64,000 nt of DNA from Pseudomonas sp. MWU15-20650 (GTDB lineage Bacteria; Pseudomonadota; Gammaproteobacteria; Pseudomonadales; Pseudomonadaceae): assembly GCF_023242475.1 (NCBI RefSeq), contig NZ_JALJFG010000001.1:124001-188000 (forward strand), given 5' to 3'. The notes under the pieces were generated by a model that was given only the letters and a program-made list of their open reading frames with translations, was not told where the DNA came from and did no database searches. This document shows, in pieces, positions 54,068 to 63,237 of the stretch; position 1 is the first letter of the stretch, and each line of letters starts with the position of its first letter. The translations under genes were made by a program, and so were the position numbers.

Positions 54068-57000
54068 GCTGGCCTACTTTGCCGCGCCCTTGCAGGGTGG
54101 TTTCGTACATGCCCTCGGCGTAGGCCGGTGGCGTATTGAAGGTACCGGCGTTGGTGGCGCGCACGCGGTAGACAAAAGTGCCTACATCACGCAGTGCCGT
54201 GCCGTACAACACCACCCGATCATCGCGTACGTCCACGTAGTCCGGCTGCCAGTTGCTCAGGTCGGTTTCGCCGATGGGTGCTTGCCAGGTATCGGCTTCT
54301 TCACCGTCTGCGGTTTCCAGGTACTCGGAATCGTCACCCTCACTTTCCTCGCTGCTGGCGGCTTCCGGCTCCGGCGGCAAGTTATACACCGGCTCGACGC
54401 CACCCGGCAGCAGGTCGACCACCGCCACCTGTTGTACCTGGTCACGATCGGTGGCGCGCAAACGCAGGCGAACCAGGAACTCATCGCCCACCTTCACCTT
54501 GCTCACCGGTTCACCTTTGAGGTCGAGGTACTCGTGGATGATTTCCAGGCCATTGTTGATCGGCTTGAGCTTGGCGCCTTTATCGAAGCCGGCTTCGCTG
54601 AGCATGTAGAACGCCGCCGGGCCGTCGGTTTTTTCCATCACCAGCTTTTGTGTGGTATTTGGCACGGCTGCACGGGGAGGCTGACCGGCCATTTCCAGCA
54701 ATTGCTGCTGCTTGTCGCTCAGCCAGGCGGTGGCCTTGAGCGTCATGTCGCTCTGTGCACGCTGGCCATAGTTATCCAAAGCGCGCAGCAGCAGGGCGGC
54801 CGACAGCGAGTTGTAGCGCTGTTCGTTGAGACGCTTGCCGAGTTTATCCAGCAAGGCCGTTGGCACGTCGTCCAACAGTTCGGGGAAGTGCCGAGCCAGC
54901 AGGTGCAGGTGTTCGGCATCGTGCACCAGCGGGTCGTAATACAGGCCATCGCTGTCCCACTTATCCACAAGCGAGCGCCATGGGATCTTGCGGAACACCG
55001 TATCGGCCTGGCGATCCTGCTTGAGCAGTTTGTAACTGGCCGCCAGGTAGGCAGCGCCCAGGTCGTTTTGCCAGGTGTCCTTGAAGTAGGTTTCGTAGCG
55101 TTCGCGGATATCGCTCAAGGCGCCACTCACCAGAATCCCCTGACGACTCAGCAGGTAACTGGCGTAGGCACGGTTGCGCAGTTCCGACAGACCTTCGCTC
55201 GGCCCATTGGCCAGGTCGGTGAGGTAGGCGTTTGAGCGCACCAACAAATCTTCCGGTACCGGCAGCCCGCGCTCCTTGGCTTCGATCAGGAAGTCGGTGG
55301 CGTACAGGCTCGCATACGGCGCCACATCCGGGTTGGCCGCCCACAAACCGAAGCCGCCGGCCTGGTTCTGGCGTTGGCGCAGCATGCGCACCGCGCCGCT
55401 GAAAGCTTGCTCGGCTTCTGGCGCGGTGCCGCCCCAGATCAACGCCGGCATGGCCTTGGACACCAATTGCTCGGTGCAGGCATAGCCGTAATCGTCCAGA
55501 TAATGCTTGAGGCCATTGGCCCATACCAGCGGCGACGCGGCCACACCCAGTTGCACATCACGCAGTTGGCTGAACAGCTCGCGGGTAGGCTTGAGCTCTT
55601 TGCTGGCGCTGTCGAAGCGACCCAGGCTCAGGGCCACGCGGTGTTCACTCAGCGGTCGGATCGAGGTGGTTTCCGCTACCTGGATACGTTTACCGTCCGG
55701 CAACACCGCGATAAAGCGCAGATCCGCCGAGCCGAGGGTTTCACCAACCTTGATCTTGAACTCAGCGGTGCCTTCTTTACGCGGTTGCAGCGACAGGGTG
55801 CTGCCTTTGTCGCCCTGCACGTTGAGGCCGTCGCTGGTCTGCACTTCAAACTTCACATCCGCCGCAGCGTCGAGGTTGCTGAACACCCCGGCACTCACGT
55901 TGAACACGTCCCCCGGCGCCACAAAGGCCGGCACGTTTGGCGTGATGACGATCGGCCCGCGCACTTCGGTGTTGGCCTCGCTGACGCCGACGCTGTCGCT
56001 ATCCACCGCCACGGCAAACAGGTGTAACTTGCCGTTGAAGCTGTCCGGCACCTGGTAATGCAGCACGGTCTCGCCAGCAGGCAAGTCCACCAGCCCGGAC
56101 CACCAGGCCACGGGCGGCTGGTGTTTACGCTTGAACGGGTTGAGGTGATTGGCCAGGGCGCCTTCGGTATCGCCACCGGGCGCTGCCCCGCTGAGTAAAC
56201 GGCTGAATTCTGGCAGGATCAGGTCAAGGATCTGACTGGTACCCACTTCCAATGCACGCTTCTGGAAGAAGAAACCCAGCGGGTCCGGCGTCTGGTAGCG
56301 CGCCACTTGCAGGATGCCTTCGTCCACTGCGTAGACCACCGCACGGCCAGGGCGGTCAGCCGTGACCTTGATGTCTGCGGTTTGCCCTGGCTCGATCTTC
56401 GCCGGGCCTTCGACTTTCAGTGCCATTCGCCGCGCGTCCAGGTTGATGCTGAACGGCACCACGCCATAGGACAGCGGGCTCATGTACACCTCGGACGAGC
56501 CGATGTCGCGCACAAACTGCACGTTGACGTAGGCATTGCCCTCAAGCCCCGCAGGCACGCGGATATGTTGCACGCTGTTGGTACTGTCGGCCTTGAACCA
56601 TTGCTGGGTGTAGACCTTGTCACGCTCGATGGTGATCAAGCCGGCACCGGTGTAAGGCGCGCGAATGCTGATGGCGATCTCATCACCGGTGGCGTAGCTG
56701 CGTTTGTCCAGGCGCAGTTGCAGCTCGGCGTTGCGCTCCAGGGAGCGCGAGATGTTGCCACGGCCGGCCACGCTGTAGTCGATCTGGTTGAGCAGGTTGC
56801 CGTTGGCGTCTTTCAATTGCAGGGTGAAATCACCCGGAGTGCCGGTGTTCAGGGCCTGCTTGGCGCCTTCCTTGGTCATCACCAATGGCGAGGCCGGTTG
56901 GCTGATGTTCTTGATCCGCGACTCGTACTTGTAGGTACCGTTGGACTGTTTCACCAGCACCGAAACATAGCGGTGCTCGACCACTTCGCTGGTCAGGCCG

Positions 57001-59855
57001 TCTACCGCCATCGGCGTGAGGTCCGGCGCCACGGCCAGCCATTGCACCTGGCGCGGGGCATCCTTGGCGACGTACGACAGTGAGTCCTGGCTTTTCACGC
57101 CTACCAGGTAGGGCGAGGAGGACACCAGCAAGGCGCTTTGCGCCGCGACGTTGCGGCCACCTTCAGCTTCGAATACCTGGGTCATCACTTGCAGGCGATA
57201 GGTGCTGTTGGCGAAACGTTGCAGGTTGAGGTCCAGCAGCGCCTGGCCATTATCGTCGACGGTGGTTTCGGCCAGGTCTTCGGTGCTGGCCTCTTCCAGC
57301 GAATCGTTGAGGCGGAAGCGGTAATCGGGGTAACGGTCGAAGGCCGCGAGCGTCGGGCTCAAGGACATCTTCGCCGTCACCCGGCGACCGGAGGCCGGCG
57401 CGCCGAACAAGTGCATGGCGGTGACTTTGGCCACCACTTGGTCCGGTGGGATCCAGCCCTGTACGGGCGTGTCGTGCAGGCTCAGGCTGACCTTCATGCG
57501 GTCCGGCTCGAAGTCGCGAACCTTGAAGCTGACACTGCCCAGGTCGGTGCGGGTTTGCTTCTGGCCAATCAACTGCAAGGTGGCGGTGTAATCCCCGGCA
57601 GGGGCAACTTCGCTGCTGGGGAAATCAAAGGTTTCGAAGCCGCTGGCGGACAGCTTCAGCGGCTGGCGAATCACTTCCAGGCCACGCGGGTCGGTGATTT
57701 GCAGCTCCATCGGCAGGCCCTGCAAGGCGCCTTTCCAGTTGCCGCTGCGCACGATCATGCCCAAGTGCGCGGTTTCGCCGGGACGGTACAGGCCGCGGTC
57801 GGTGAACAGGTAAGCGCTGAGGCGATCAATCGCACCGTCTTCTTCCAGGCCGCCTACATCGAATCGCGACAAATCCAACTGTTGGGACTGGCGGGCAATC
57901 GGCAGGAAGGATTGGTCATTGCCGCGAGTGACCACATACATCAGCGGCGTTTTTTCACGGCGCAGTTCATCCAGCTTGGCAAAATGCGCGTGGCCTTCGG
58001 CGTCGGTGCGGCCACTGCTGACCGGCAAGCCGTTACGCCCGATGATGTCGACCTGAGCGTCGGCGACCGGCGAACCATTGCCGATGGACTGCACATACAC
58101 ATCGTGGCTACCGTCGCTGGAGCGCTTGGCGATGATGCCCAGGTCGGTGACCACGATAAAGCGCAGGTCGCTGGTGGAACTGCGCGAGTAGTCGAATGTG
58201 CGCTCGGCCGGTTCGTCTTGTGGGCTGAGCTTGAGGACGAAAATGCCGCGTCGGCCACCGTTGGCGGTGAGGTAGTGGCTCAGGTCCACGTTGTCGTAGA
58301 CGGTTTTCGCCGGGTCGTTGGACGACAGCGGAATATCCAGGGACTGGCGCTCGACCATTCGATCGAAGTATTCATTGCCGAAGTTCGGCCGGGCAAAGCT
58401 GCCGCTGCTCTGGTCCACCAGGTGTTGCAGCTGGTTGGGCAGCAGGCGGGCGATTTCCACATGGGCGCCGGGCACGCCGCGGGCCATGAAGCCCAGGCGC
58501 TTTTCGCCATTGAGGCTGAGCAAGGCGCCGTCAGACAGGAACTGCAACGTGCGCGGGTACGCCGGCATGCTGATCAACGATGCTGTAGGGTTTTTCGCCA
58601 GGTAGCCGCCGATGGCCTCCAGGTTGGCCGGGACGCGCACATACAATGCCCGGCCGGCCGGTGCCTTGAACTTGAACGCGTGCAAGGTATTGAGCGGTTC
58701 GACGCTGGGCACGTGGGTTAGGTTGACCTTGGTGCTGCGGGCGAGCAGGGCATCGTCGATGTCGTTGCTGTAATAGGGCCGCGTGTCGTCCTGGGCTTTT
58801 TCCGGCAGCAGCCAGGCTTGGACCTTACCGGCGATGGTGTCATCGGCCACGGCGCTGGAGCTGCTGAACATCAACACGGGCTCCGGCTCACCGCGTTCGT
58901 TGTCGACAAAACTGACTTCGGCGCCGGTAAAGGTCAAGCGATAGCGGCCGGGCACAGTGACTTCCGACACCAGTGGGGCATTGCTGGCATTGCCGCCGTC
59001 GCGAGCCTTGATGCCTTCATCGAGCTTGGCGCTGACCGGAGTGCTTTCCAGCGGTGTGGCCAGGGCAGCCGAGCGCACGAAGGCGTTGAGCTTGGTCTCG
59101 TCGAAGGTGACTTCCGGGCGGTTGGGCAACTGGGCGTCGCGGTAGGCCAAGCCTTTACCGAGGGTGACGGACACACGTTTGCGTAGGCTGTCTTCATCGA
59201 CCGGGTGGGAAAAATGGAAGGTCGCTACCAGCTGTTTCAGCGTTGGGTTGGCTGGGTCTTGGTACAGCTCGTTTTGCGCCAGGGTGGCGCGGAACGGTTG
59301 GGTTGAGAACTGGCTGCTGTATTGGCTGAGCAGTACACCGTCGGCGAGCAGGTTTTTCTTCGCCAGGTCGAGGGTGTAATGGGCATCGACGGGCCAGTCT
59401 TTTTCCGGTGCGAAGACCAGGGTATGGTCGTCCAGCCAGCGCCAGGCCCCAGCCGCCGTGGGTTTTAAGGTAATGCCTTCGGTGACGGGCTTGCCGATTG
59501 CTGCCAGTGGGGCCACGGACTCGGAGAACCGCACCTGCAAGTTATCCACAACCGGTGGCTGCTGGGTGTAGTCGGTCAGGTTCGGCTTGTGCAGCGAATA
59601 GCCCACGGTGTGAGGCTGCGGCAGGTGGGAATACCAATGCCAGCCGTAGAAACCGGCGGCCACCAGCAGTACCAGGCCCAATGCCCCGGCGCCGGCTTGA
59701 CGTGGGTAAGCACGGGCCTTGCCGCCCAGGTTCGCCAGGCCATGGCCGATAGCGCGTAGCCAGGAAGGCGGTTGCCATTGGCCGAAGACGGCCCTCACCG
59801 CAGTCAATAACGCACCGAAAATACGGCGGCTGATCGCTTTGATCGAATCAAACAT
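54048..59855 (-). CDS. Alpha-2-macroglobulin-like protein with thioester motif
   Basis: Bacterial alpha-2-macroglobulins trap proteases in the periplasm. This 1,935-residue protein has MG-type beta-sandwich domains through the first 1,300 residues, a bait-like middle, and the thioester motif CTEQ near residue 1,460 (ACTEQLVSK). An alpha-alpha thioester domain follows, then a receptor-like end. The ATG at 59,855 has AGGGA at a good distance; an ATG at 59,864 does not. Near residues 57-73 a hydrophobic helix (GALGLVLLVAAGFYGW) follows a basic region, so the protein looks membrane-anchored by a helix rather than by a lipobox. It is coupled to pbpC, as in E. coli yfhM-pbpC. Confidence 0.9.
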   Translation of the reverse strand: MFDSIKAISRRIFGALLTAVRAVFGQWQPPSWLRAIGHGLANLGGKARAYPRQAGAGALGLVLLVAAGFYGWHWYSHLPQPHTVGYSLHKPNLTDYTQQPPVVDNLQVRFSESVAPLAAIGKPVTEGITLKPTAAGAWRWLDDHTLVFAPEKDWPVDAHYTLDLAKKNLLADGVLLSQYSSQFSTQPFRATLAQNELYQDPANPTLKQLVATFHFSHPVDEDSLRKRVSVTLGKGLAYRDAQLPNRPEVTFDETKLNAFVRSAALATPLESTPVSAKLDEGIKARDGGNASNAPLVSEVTVPGRYRLTFTGAEVSFVDNERGEPEPVLMFSSSSAVADDTIAGKVQAWLLPEKAQDDTRPYYSNDIDDALLARSTKVNLTHVPSVEPLNTLHAFKFKAPAGRALYVRVPANLEAIGGYLAKNPTASLISMPAYPRTLQFLSDGALLSLNGEKRLGFMARGVPGAHVEIARLLPNQLQHLVDQSSGSFARPNFGNEYFDRMVERQSLDIPLSSNDPAKTVYDNVDLSHYLTANGGRRGIFVLKLSPQDEPAERTFDYSRSSTSDLRFIVVTDLGIIAKRSSDGSHDVYVQSIGNGSPVADAQVDIIGRNGLPVSSGRTDAEGHAHFAKLDELRREKTPLMYVVTRGNDQSFLPIARQSQQLDLSRFDVGGLEEDGAIDRLSAYLFTDRGLYRPGETAHLGMIVRSGNWKGALQGLPMELQITDPRGLEVIRQPLKLSASGFETFDFPSSEVAPAGDYTATLQLIGQKQTRTDLGSVSFKVRDFEPDRMKVSLSLHDTPVQGWIPPDQVVAKVTAMHLFGAPASGRRVTAKMSLSPTLAAFDRYPDYRFRLNDSLEEASTEDLAETTVDDNGQALLDLNLQRFANSTYRLQVMTQVFEAEGGRNVAAQSALLVSSSPYLVGVKSQDSLSYVAKDAPRQVQWLAVAPDLTPMAVDGLTSEVVEHRYVSVLVKQSNGTYKYESRIKNISQPASPLVMTKEGAKQALNTGTPGDFTLQLKDANGNLLNQIDYSVAGRGNISRSLERNAELQLRLDKRSYATGDEIAISIRAPYTGAGLITIERDKVYTQQWFKADSTNSVQHIRVPAGLEGNAYVNVQFVRDIGSSEVYMSPLSYGVVPFSINLDARRMALKVEGPAKIEPGQTADIKVTADRPGRAVVYAVDEGILQVARYQTPDPLGFFFQKRALEVGTSQILDLILPEFSRLLSGAAPGGDTEGALANHLNPFKRKHQPPVAWWSGLVDLPAGETVLHYQVPDSFNGKLHLFAVAVDSDSVGVSEANTEVRGPIVITPNVPAFVAPGDVFNVSAGVFSNLDAAADVKFEVQTSDGLNVQGDKGSTLSLQPRKEGTAEFKIKVGETLGSADLRFIAVLPDGKRIQVAETTSIRPLSEHRVALSLGRFDSASKELKPTRELFSQLRDVQLGVAASPLVWANGLKHYLDDYGYACTEQLVSKAMPALIWGGTAPEAEQAFSGAVRMLRQRQNQAGGFGLWAANPDVAPYASLYATDFLIEAKERGLPVPEDLLVRSNAYLTDLANGPSEGLSELRNRAYASYLLSRQGILVSGALSDIRERYETYFKDTWQNDLGAAYLAASYKLLKQDRQADTVFRKIPWRSLVDKWDSDGLYYDPLVHDAEHLHLLARHFPELLDDVPTALLDKLGKRLNEQRYNSLSAALLLRALDNYGQRAQSDMTLKATAWLSDKQQQLLEMAGQPPRAAVPNTTQKLVMEKTDGPAAFYMLSEAGFDKGAKLKPINNGLEIIHEYLDLKGEPVSKVKVGDEFLVRLRLRATDRDQVQQVAVVDLLPGGVEPVYNLPPEPEAASSEESEGDDSEYLETADGEEADTWQAPIGETDLSNWQPDYVDVRDDRVVLYGTALRDVGTFVYRVRATNAGTFNTPPAYAEGMYETTLQGRGKVGQLEITKP

Positions 59856-59939
59856 GGTGAGCATCCCTGGCTAAGTGCGACGTATCTTACACGGGTCTTT
59901 GATACAAATAGAGTGCAGCGAGCCTGCTCGCGGTGAAGA

Positions 59940-60872
59940 TCAAGTCCACCAATAACGCACCAGATGAAAGAAAATCGGCGCGGCAAAACAGACCGAATCG
60001 AGCCGATCCAACATCCCGCCGTGCCCTTCGATCATGTGCCCCCAATCTTTCACGCCCCGGTCGCGCTTGATGGCTGACATCACAATGCCGCCAGCAAAGC
60101 CGAGCAGGTTGATCAGCAGGGCGATCAGAAACGACTGCCACGGGTTGAACGGTGTGGTCCACCACAACGCGGCGCCGATCAGGGACGAGAGCAGGATCCC
60201 GCCAACAAAGCCTTCCACGGTCTTGGACGGCGACAGGTTGGGCGCGATCTTGTGTTTGCCGAACAGCTTGCCGCACACGTACTGCAGCACGTCCGAGAGT
60301 TGCACCACGATCACCAGGTAGGCGATCAGCAGCAGGTTGCGTCCTTCATAGCCGGGGATGTCGAGGGTCAGCAAGGCGGGGACGAAGGACACGCAGAACA
60401 CCGCGATCATCAGGCCCCATTGCACCTTCGACGCGCGCTCCAAGAAGTGCGTGCTGTCGCCGCCAAGGGAGGCGAGGATCGGTAGCAGCAAGAACACGTA
60501 CACCGGGATGAAGATCGAAAACAGTCCGTACCAGTCGGAATAGATCAGCAGGTATTGCAGCGGCAGGGCCAGGTAAAACGCGGCCACCAGGGCCGTGTAG
60601 TCGCTGCGGCGGGTGGGCGTGAGGGTGAGGAATTCACGCAGGGCATAGAACGACACGGCGTAGAACAGCAGGATCACCGCGCCGGTGCCGAGCCAGAAGG
60701 CGATGCCGATTACCACCACCATTACCCACCAGGCATTGATGCGCGCATTGAGGTTGTCGATGACCGCGTTGGGGGTGCCACGGGTGCGCAGCTTCAGGAT
60801 CAGGCCGATCAGCGAGGCCAGCACCAGGATCGCGCCGATCCCGCCGAATAACATTAGGGTTTGGCTATCCAT
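59940..60872 (-). CDS. CDP-diglyceride synthetase (CdsA family)
   Basis: This enzyme family makes CDP-diacylglycerol from phosphatidic acid and CTP. The 310-residue membrane protein has eight or more hydrophobic helices and the full family signature near the C-terminus: SAIKRDRGVKDWGHMIEGHG followed by GMLDRLDS. I start at ATG 60,872 (MDSQTLMLFGGIG), one base after the acyltransferase stop; the longer frame is unsupported. It is the last gene of the lipid cluster. The housekeeping cdsA of pseudomonads lies elsewhere (near lpxD/fabZ), so this is probably a second copy with a specialised role. Confidence 0.88.
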   Translation of the reverse strand: MDSQTLMLFGGIGAILVLASLIGLILKLRTRGTPNAVIDNLNARINAWWVMVVVIGIAFWLGTGAVILLFYAVSFYALREFLTLTPTRRSDYTALVAAFYLALPLQYLLIYSDWYGLFSIFIPVYVFLLLPILASLGGDSTHFLERASKVQWGLMIAVFCVSFVPALLTLDIPGYEGRNLLLIAYLVIVVQLSDVLQYVCGKLFGKHKIAPNLSPSKTVEGFVGGILLSSLIGAALWWTTPFNPWQSFLIALLINLLGFAGGIVMSAIKRDRGVKDWGHMIEGHGGMLDRLDSVCFAAPIFFHLVRYWWT

Positions 60873-60873
60873 C

Positions 60874-61494
60874 TCAGGAGTGCTCCGGGGCGAGGGCGAG
60901 CAGGGCGTCGCGAGTGCGGGCCAGGAACATGGCTTTTTCTTCGCCTTCTTCCAATTGCAGTGGCGCGCCAAAGCTGGTGGTGCACAGCAAGGGCAGTGGC
61001 AGAACGCGGCCCTTGGGCATGACTCGGTTGAGGTTGGCTATCCACACGGGGATCAATTCGGCCTGTGGGTAACTTTTTGCCAGGTGGTAGAGGCCGCTTT
61101 TGAAGGGCAGCAAGCCGTCCTCCAGATTGCGTGTGCCTTCGGGGAAGATGATCAGCGAATCGCCGCCTTCCAGCGCGGCGAGCATGGGCTGCAAAGGGTT
61201 ATCCACAGGGTCTTTGCGCTCGCGGTCGATGAGTACGCCGTTGAAGACGCGGTTAATGATGTAGCGGCGTAGTGCGCTTTTATTCCAGTAATCGCTGCCA
61301 GCCACCGGGCGCGTGAATTTGCGCAGGTTTTGCGGCAACGATGCCCACAGCAACACAAAGTCACCGTGGCTGCTGTGGTTGGCAAAGTAGATGCGTTGCA
61401 CCGGCACGGGGGCGCAACCCAGCCATAGGCTGCGAGCGCCGGTGACGGTACGGGCCATGGAGGTAATCAGCGTAGCGACCACGGGTTCGAACAT
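60874..61494 (-). CDS. PlsC-family 1-acyl-glycerol-3-phosphate acyltransferase
   Basis: This 206-residue protein belongs to the lysophospholipid acyltransferase family. It has the catalytic HX4D motif in NHSSHGDFVLLW near residue 40 and the substrate motif FPEGTRN near 118, at the right spacing. It probably acylates a lysophosphatidic-acid-type substrate to give the phosphatidic acid used by the CdsA-like enzyme encoded next. A perfect DnaA box lies inside (61,199). Confidence 0.9.
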   Translation of the reverse strand: MFEPVVATLITSMARTVTGARSLWLGCAPVPVQRIYFANHSSHGDFVLLWASLPQNLRKFTRPVAGSDYWNKSALRRYIINRVFNGVLIDRERKDPVDNPLQPMLAALEGGDSLIIFPEGTRNLEDGLLPFKSGLYHLAKSYPQAELIPVWIANLNRVMPKGRVLPLPLLCTTSFGAPLQLEEGEEKAMFLARTRDALLALAPEHS

Positions 61495-61503
61495 GGGAAT
61501 TCC

Positions 61504-61947
61504 TTATCCGGCGAAAGGTAACCAAGGGCTGGCGAGAATCACCGCCACGGTCAGCAGCGCTTGTGCGCCCAGCAGCCACGCTTGCTTGCGCAGCAGTTTG
61601 AGGGCGCCGCGACGTCGTTCGGTCCAGGGCCGCCCGACACGCTTGGCCGACTGCAGGCCAAGGGTCAGCAGGGCCTGGTCGAGGTCCGGTGTGCGCTCGG
61701 TATCGCGCGCCAGCAGGGCGAACAGGTCCGCATCGAACGCCACGCGCAGTGCCCAGTATTTTTGCAGCAGGCCCAGCACAATCATCCACAGGGCGAGCAG
61801 CAGGCAGATCGTCGAGACACTTGCCATCAGCACTTGGGCAAGGCCAAACAGCACACCGAGGAGTGTCAGGCCTGTGGATAACTGGTCCAGCGAGCGGCCA
61901 CGGCGTAGCAGGCTGGCGACCACCTGGAGTTCCATATCAGCGGGCAT
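61504..61947 (-). CDS. Small membrane protein of the lipid cluster, unknown function
   Basis: The 147-residue protein has two hydrophobic helices in its first half (about 25-65), a charged middle and a C-terminal helix (about 122-145). I do not recognise the family. The ATG at 61,947 is preceded by GGAGGG at eight bases and overlaps the upstream phosphatase gene by 11 bases, so it is translationally linked to it. Its location between a phosphatase and an acyltransferase suggests a membrane-assembly role for this lipid pathway. Confidence 0.7.
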   Translation of the reverse strand: MPADMELQVVASLLRRGRSLDQLSTGLTLLGVLFGLAQVLMASVSTICLLLALWMIVLGLLQKYWALRVAFDADLFALLARDTERTPDLDQALLTLGLQSAKRVGRPWTERRRGALKLLRKQAWLLGAQALLTVAVILASPWLPFAG

Positions 61948-63235
61948 GGGCTAAACCCTCCAAAGCTTCACGGTGTGCGGGGTGCAGGACCACATGGGCC
62001 CTTGCTCTACGAATAATAGCCAGCGCCTCCTCAACGCTTGCGGCGCGCCCGGTATGTAGCAGCCATGCGGCGACGGCGGTGGCGCTGCGTGAGTAGCCCA
62101 GAGCGCAGCACACCAGCAGGGGGCCACTGGTGCGTAGGCGTTCAATGGCGTGTGCTGCGAGCAGGCATTCGGCGGACGTCGGGGCAATCAGGTCCAGCAC
62201 GGGCACGCATTGGTAGGCCCGGCCCTGTGGATTAATCGGCAGTTCGGCGCAGAGATCGACGATGGCCTTGAAGGAACCTTGCTCGCTCGCTGTGGGAATT
62301 CGCCCAAGCCAGACGTTATCCACAATGTGGTCGGGTTGCGGATGCTGACGTGTCCACAGGCGCGAGTTGATCCATGCGCCTGCCAGGTAGGGGGCATGCA
62401 GCCAGCGTGCCGCAGGGGTCAGTCGGCCATCGCTGCGTTTCTGAAAGCCCGATGCGCCCAGCACCAAGTAATTGGCCTTGATCAAGCCCAGGGACACGGC
62501 CGGCCACAGCAGCCACAACCACCCTGCGCCCAGCACCACGGCCAGGATCGCCAGCATCACAGCCCCCAGGCCATAACGCATGCCTAGCCACCATCGTTTT
62601 GTATCCCGGGTAAGCCGCGCATTCAGCAGCGGGCTCGGATGTTCCATCGGCCACAGCCATACGCACAGCCACCCTGCGAGGGCACCTGTGGGTAAGTCAA
62701 TAAAGTGATGTTGATAAGTGGTCAGCACTGAAATACCGATCAGGGCGAACCAGCCATGCACCACCCAACGCCAGACTCCTTGAGTATGCCGTTGGTACAT
62801 GACCCACAGGATGACCAGCAGCGCGATATGCAATGAAGGCGCCTGGTTGAACGGTTTATCGAAGCCGGCCAGTACCGCAAACAGCCAGCCAAACACGCCG
62901 TCCAGTTCCGGCCGATCAAACGTGAAACGCAGCGGCCAGATCAGGAAGCAACTGACGGCGATAAGCTGGGCCGTGAGCAGGCGCAGCGCGTGCTGTTTCA
63001 GCTCATGGCGGTTATTGGGCAGCAGCAGCGAAAACCCGTAAAGCAGATCGATGGACCAATAGGGCACAATGGTCCAGGCCCAGAACGGCATATGGGCTTC
63101 CCAGCCGAACACCAGCGTGCCGACGTCGCTGCGCTGGCTGGTGACCCAGGTGGCAAAGCCGTAAGTGCCGAAAAACAGCGGCGCCAACAGCAGCAGCCAC
63201 AGGACGGCTGGTTTGAATAAGCCGGGTTCGCGCAT
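61937..63235 (-). CDS. PAP2-like membrane domain fused to dual-specificity phosphatase
   Basis: The N-terminal part (about 1-240) is a multi-helix PAP2/inositol-phosphatase-like membrane domain with NQAPSLHIALLVIL and TTYQHHFIDLPTGALAGW, which carry the PAP2 histidines. The C-terminal part (about 290-430) is a dual-specificity phosphatase with the CX5R active site CALGYSRS near 385-392. I start at ATG 63,235 (MREPGLFKP), just after the upstream stop. The fusion joins two phosphatase types that both can act on lipid phosphates, so it may dephosphorylate a phosphoinositide- or phosphatidylglycerophosphate-like substrate. That substrate is not shown by the sequence. Confidence 0.82.
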   Translation of the reverse strand: MREPGLFKPAVLWLLLLAPLFFGTYGFATWVTSQRSDVGTLVFGWEAHMPFWAWTIVPYWSIDLLYGFSLLLPNNRHELKQHALRLLTAQLIAVSCFLIWPLRFTFDRPELDGVFGWLFAVLAGFDKPFNQAPSLHIALLVILWVMYQRHTQGVWRWVVHGWFALIGISVLTTYQHHFIDLPTGALAGWLCVWLWPMEHPSPLLNARLTRDTKRWWLGMRYGLGAVMLAILAVVLGAGWLWLLWPAVSLGLIKANYLVLGASGFQKRSDGRLTPAARWLHAPYLAGAWINSRLWTRQHPQPDHIVDNVWLGRIPTASEQGSFKAIVDLCAELPINPQGRAYQCVPVLDLIAPTSAECLLAAHAIERLRTSGPLLVCCALGYSRSATAVAAWLLHTGRAASVEEALAIIRRARAHVVLHPAHREALEGLAHAR

Positions 63236-63237
63236 GT

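Noticed and set aside
57138..58721. Long plus-strand frame over the macroglobulin gene
   Set aside because: Antisense shadow in a very GC-rich gene, with a composition typical of such frames.
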